Source of the DNA: Bacteroidales bacterium | GTDB taxonomy: Bacteria > Bacteroidota > Bacteroidia > Bacteroidales > UBA12077 | DNA length: 8,585 nt | Direction: 5' to 3' | NCBI GenBank assembly: GCA_030156305.1 | Contig: JASGMZ010000121.1 | Location: 1 to 8,585 of the forward strand | Shown here: positions 6,652-8,585 of the stretch, in pieces | How positions within the stretch are numbered: position 1 is the stretch's first letter | How the letters are laid out: the number at the start of each line of letters is the position of its first letter | Notes under the pieces: model-generated | The model's input: only the letters and a program-made list of their open reading frames with translations | Database searches by the model: none | What the model was told of the DNA's origin: nothing | Made by a program: the position numbers and the translations under genes

Positions 6652-8385
6652 TTAACCTAAATGTTGTTCTATTTTTTTGATTAATGTTTCAATCTGAAAA
6701 GGCTTGCTTATGTAGTCGTCCATACCTGCAGCAAGACATTCTTCTTTATCTCCTAAGAGTGCATTAGCGGTAATAGCAATAATTGGTGTGTGTGTATTGC
6801 TGCTTTTTTCGATATTTCTTATTTTTTTGGTCGTAACAATTCCATTCATGATGGGCATTTGAATATCCATTAAGATAACGTCGTATTTAATTGAGCCAAA
6901 TTTATCGAGGGCTTCTTTACCATTGTTAGCAACATCCACGTTTTTAACCGCTTTTTTTAAACTTAGCAATACAATTTTTTGATTAATAAGGTTGTCTTCA
7001 ACCAATAAAACATTCGCATCAGAAAGCTTTATAGCAGTATCCGATTTAATCTCCTGAATTGAGGATTCTTCTTCTGTCTTTGTTATTTCAGTCATCAAAC
7101 TGCCTTTGGTAAATTGAATGATAAATTCGAATTTGAATAGGTCAGGGGTAACATCTATATCAATGGTTCCACCTATTGAATCTATACTTCGATTGGCAAT
7201 ATTTAAATCGAGTAATTTTATTAAGGCTGCATTGCGCTCTTTTTGCGATTTTATAGTATTTTGAATTTTGGTAATCTCTGGTATATGCACGAAATCATGT
7301 GTGGATATTTTGAAAACAATGTCTATTGTATTCTTTTGTTCGTTTTGGCTATTAATGTCTAATTGTATCGTTTTCTTGCCACTCCTGGCATTTTTTAAGA
7401 TATTTTCAATAAGGTTTAGAAAGATCTGTTTAATTTTTACCGGATCTCCATACAATTGATAATTTAATTCATCAGAAATATTTATCGGAAATGAAATATC
7501 GTTACTGTTTACATCGGCAAATAAATTAATGGTATTGCTAATGGTAGTTTCTAGGTTAAAATATTGATTATAGTCCTTACTTTGTAAAATATCAACATTC
7601 GATAACTCAGCAATATTATTCACTACATTAACCAGATTATTGGTCGAGGCCTGAATGGTATCTATTAAGTCGCGTTGTTTTTCGTCTAACTTAGAATTGT
7701 TTACAATATTTGTTACGACTACAATATTATTTAAGGGTGTTCTTATCTGGTGTGAAATTTTTGAAATAAAATCTTCTTTGGCTAAAGTTTCTTTTTGAGC
7801 TTCCTCTTTTGCTGTGATTAATTTATTTTGTTTTTGCTCTAAAAGCGTTAAACAGATATTTGCAAAAATTAACGAACCGATAAAAAGTAATACATAAAGA
7901 ATAATATAAGATACTGAAAAATCGAAGATTGTTTCAAAAAAATACGGCATAATTAGTCCGATAATACTAAGTGGGAAAAAGATAAGCGATGCTTTTGTTC
8001 CTTTTTTGCTGCCTAATAAAGCAACGAATAATAAAGGATAAAATCCAAAAACCAGAATTCCCTGATTGTAAATATTCCCTGCAAATATAAGCCATAGAAA
8101 GTAAGCAGATAATACTAATGTATAAATGTGTAAAGCTGATTTTAGATTTACTTTTGCCTTAAACCAAAAGTGGTTAATTATTAGAATAGTAAGAACCGAA
8201 AAGGCAATAAAGAAATTAAGATAACTAGCGCCTATTATGTTTATAATACTAAATATCAATAATAAAAGAATAGTTATTGCACTATAAAAGTTAAATATAG
8301 TTGCCGTATGGAAGTTGTCATTTTCAGGATCTAATTTGTCAGGATTGACACTAAAAAATTTTATAAGTTTTTCTATTCCGTTCAT
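6652..8385 (-). CDS. Six-helix membrane hybrid histidine kinase with degenerate ATP-binding domain and intact receiver
   Basis: The 577-residue product starts with six probable membrane helices (about 31-52, 54-74, 84-102, 109-124, 131-149, 158-181), with no large extracytoplasmic sensor. A helical linker leads to a HisKA-like domain with phospho-acceptor His212 in SHQIRTPLNN (211-220); the usual acidic residue after the His is Gln here. The catalytic-domain remnant (about 275-425) keeps an N-box-like LNLIENILKN (323-332, Asn328). The G1 box is HDFVH (363-367) where DxGxG is expected, and the G2 box is LLDLNI (391-396) where GLGLAI is expected. The receiver (about 457-576) is complete: Glu463/Asp464, phospho-acceptor Asp507 in LMDIQMP, Thr539 and Lys561 in SKPF. 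There is no output domain after it. The gene converges on the propeller-phosphatase gene with 34 bp between stops. It probably works as a phosphorelay or scaffold protein and not an autokinase; that is inference. The ATG at 8385 is followed by a short cytoplasmic N-terminus, and no Shine-Dalgarno is seen. Confidence 0.88.
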   Translation of the reverse strand: MNGIEKLIKFFSVNPDKLDPENDNFHTATIFNFYSAITILLLLIFSIINIIGASYLNFFIAFSVLTILIINHFWFKAKVNLKSALHIYTLVLSAYFLWLIFAGNIYNQGILVFGFYPLLFVALLGSKKGTKASLIFFPLSIIGLIMPYFFETIFDFSVSYIILYVLLFIGSLIFANICLTLLEQKQNKLITAKEEAQKETLAKEDFISKISHQIRTPLNNIVVVTNIVNNSKLDEKQRDLIDTIQASTNNLVNVVNNIAELSNVDILQSKDYNQYFNLETTISNTINLFADVNSNDISFPINISDELNYQLYGDPVKIKQIFLNLIENILKNARSGKKTIQLDINSQNEQKNTIDIVFKISTHDFVHIPEITKIQNTIKSQKERNAALIKLLDLNIANRSIDSIGGTIDIDVTPDLFKFEFIIQFTKGSLMTEITKTEEESSIQEIKSDTAIKLSDANVLLVEDNLINQKIVLLSLKKAVKNVDVANNGKEALDKFGSIKYDVILMDIQMPIMNGIVTTKKIRNIEKSSNTHTPIIAITANALLGDKEECLAAGMDDYISKPFQIETLIKKIEQHLG

Positions 8386-8585
8386 AAAATTTTATTCTTT
8401 AAGAAATCAACACAATATACAAAATTTGTATTTGCTTTTGTAAATTTACTAAATATAACCCATAAATTTTTATACTTAAAAAAAAATATGTTTTTTTTTA
8501 ACAAATTCAATACATTGCACAATTAATAGTAATTTTGTTCATTTTCCATTTTTATCATCTTTTGATACCAAGTTGCGTTCAATCA
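8386..8585. other. AT-rich intergenic region upstream of the hybrid kinase gene
   Basis: These 200 bases hold no credible gene. They should contain the promoter of the leftward kinase gene. On the minus strand, TATATTTA at about 8449-8456 is a one-mismatch -7 box, with TTTA 19 nt before it, but the base composition makes this weak. On the plus strand, TAATTTTG (8530-8537) fits the -7 consensus but lacks a -33 partner. The 11-bp A/T inverted repeat at 8476-8501 lies in this stretch. Confidence 0.5.
8476..8501. repeat. Perfect 11-bp A/T inverted repeat (facing A9 and T9 tracts)
   Basis: TTAAAAAAAAA (8476-8486), a 4-nt spacer TATG, and TTTTTTTTTAA (8491-8501) form a perfect 11-bp inverted repeat made only of A and T. 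It lies about 91-116 bp upstream of the kinase start. Without GC pairs it is a poor terminator. Two opposed A-tracts could bend DNA or act as an upstream promoter element, which is inference. Confidence 0.8.

Noticed and set aside
7268..7459. A 63-codon plus-strand frame inside the kinase gene
   Set aside because: Antisense shadow of the degenerate catalytic domain; no family resemblance.
8553..8567. TATCA / TGATA small palindrome
   Set aside because: Five-base arms with a 5-base loop in AT-rich DNA; nothing around it supports an operator.
8539..8583. Minus-strand frame open from the window edge, possibly the last 14 residues of a neighbouring gene
   Set aside because: Far too short to recognise; an open stretch of this length is expected by chance.

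Overview
This AT-rich window looks like chromosomal DNA from a member of the Bacteroidota, probably class Bacteroidia. Three things point there: a tandem 'two-component regulator propeller' protein of the kind abundant in that phylum, no purine-rich Shine-Dalgarno sequence before any visible start codon, and a promoter-like pair fitting the Bacteroidetes TTTG / TAnnTTTG pattern. I see no phage, IS, integron, CRISPR, tRNA or rRNA sequence.

Layout: (1) positions 2-1207, + strand, the last ~93% of enolase, followed by a strong intrinsic terminator. (2) 1335-3236, +, a long-form UbiD-family prenyl-FMN decarboxylase, probably acting in menaquinone synthesis, whose C-terminal part seems to be internally duplicated. 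(3) 3309-6617, +, a 1102-residue membrane signalling protein: signal peptide, 14 propeller blades, Y_Y_Y domain, one transmembrane helix, coiled coil and an intact SpoIIE/PP2C-type phosphatase. (4) 6652-8385, - strand, convergent with gene 3, a six-helix membrane hybrid histidine kinase with an intact receiver but an apparently wrecked ATP-binding site. (5) 8386-8585, an AT-rich intergenic strip with a perfect 11-bp A/T inverted repeat.

Enolase and the decarboxylase are ordinary housekeeping genes, separated by the terminator. Genes 3 and 4 form the regulatory part. Gene 3 has the periplasmic sensor layout of Bacteroides hybrid two-component regulators, but a Ser/Thr phosphatase replaces the kinase. 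Gene 4 keeps its phospho-acceptor histidine and full receiver pocket, but has lost the residues that normally bind ATP. The tails of the two genes are 34 bp apart. A pairing of a sensory phosphatase with a kinase-dead hybrid protein is the most unusual thing here. The functional link between them is my inference and not shown by the sequence.
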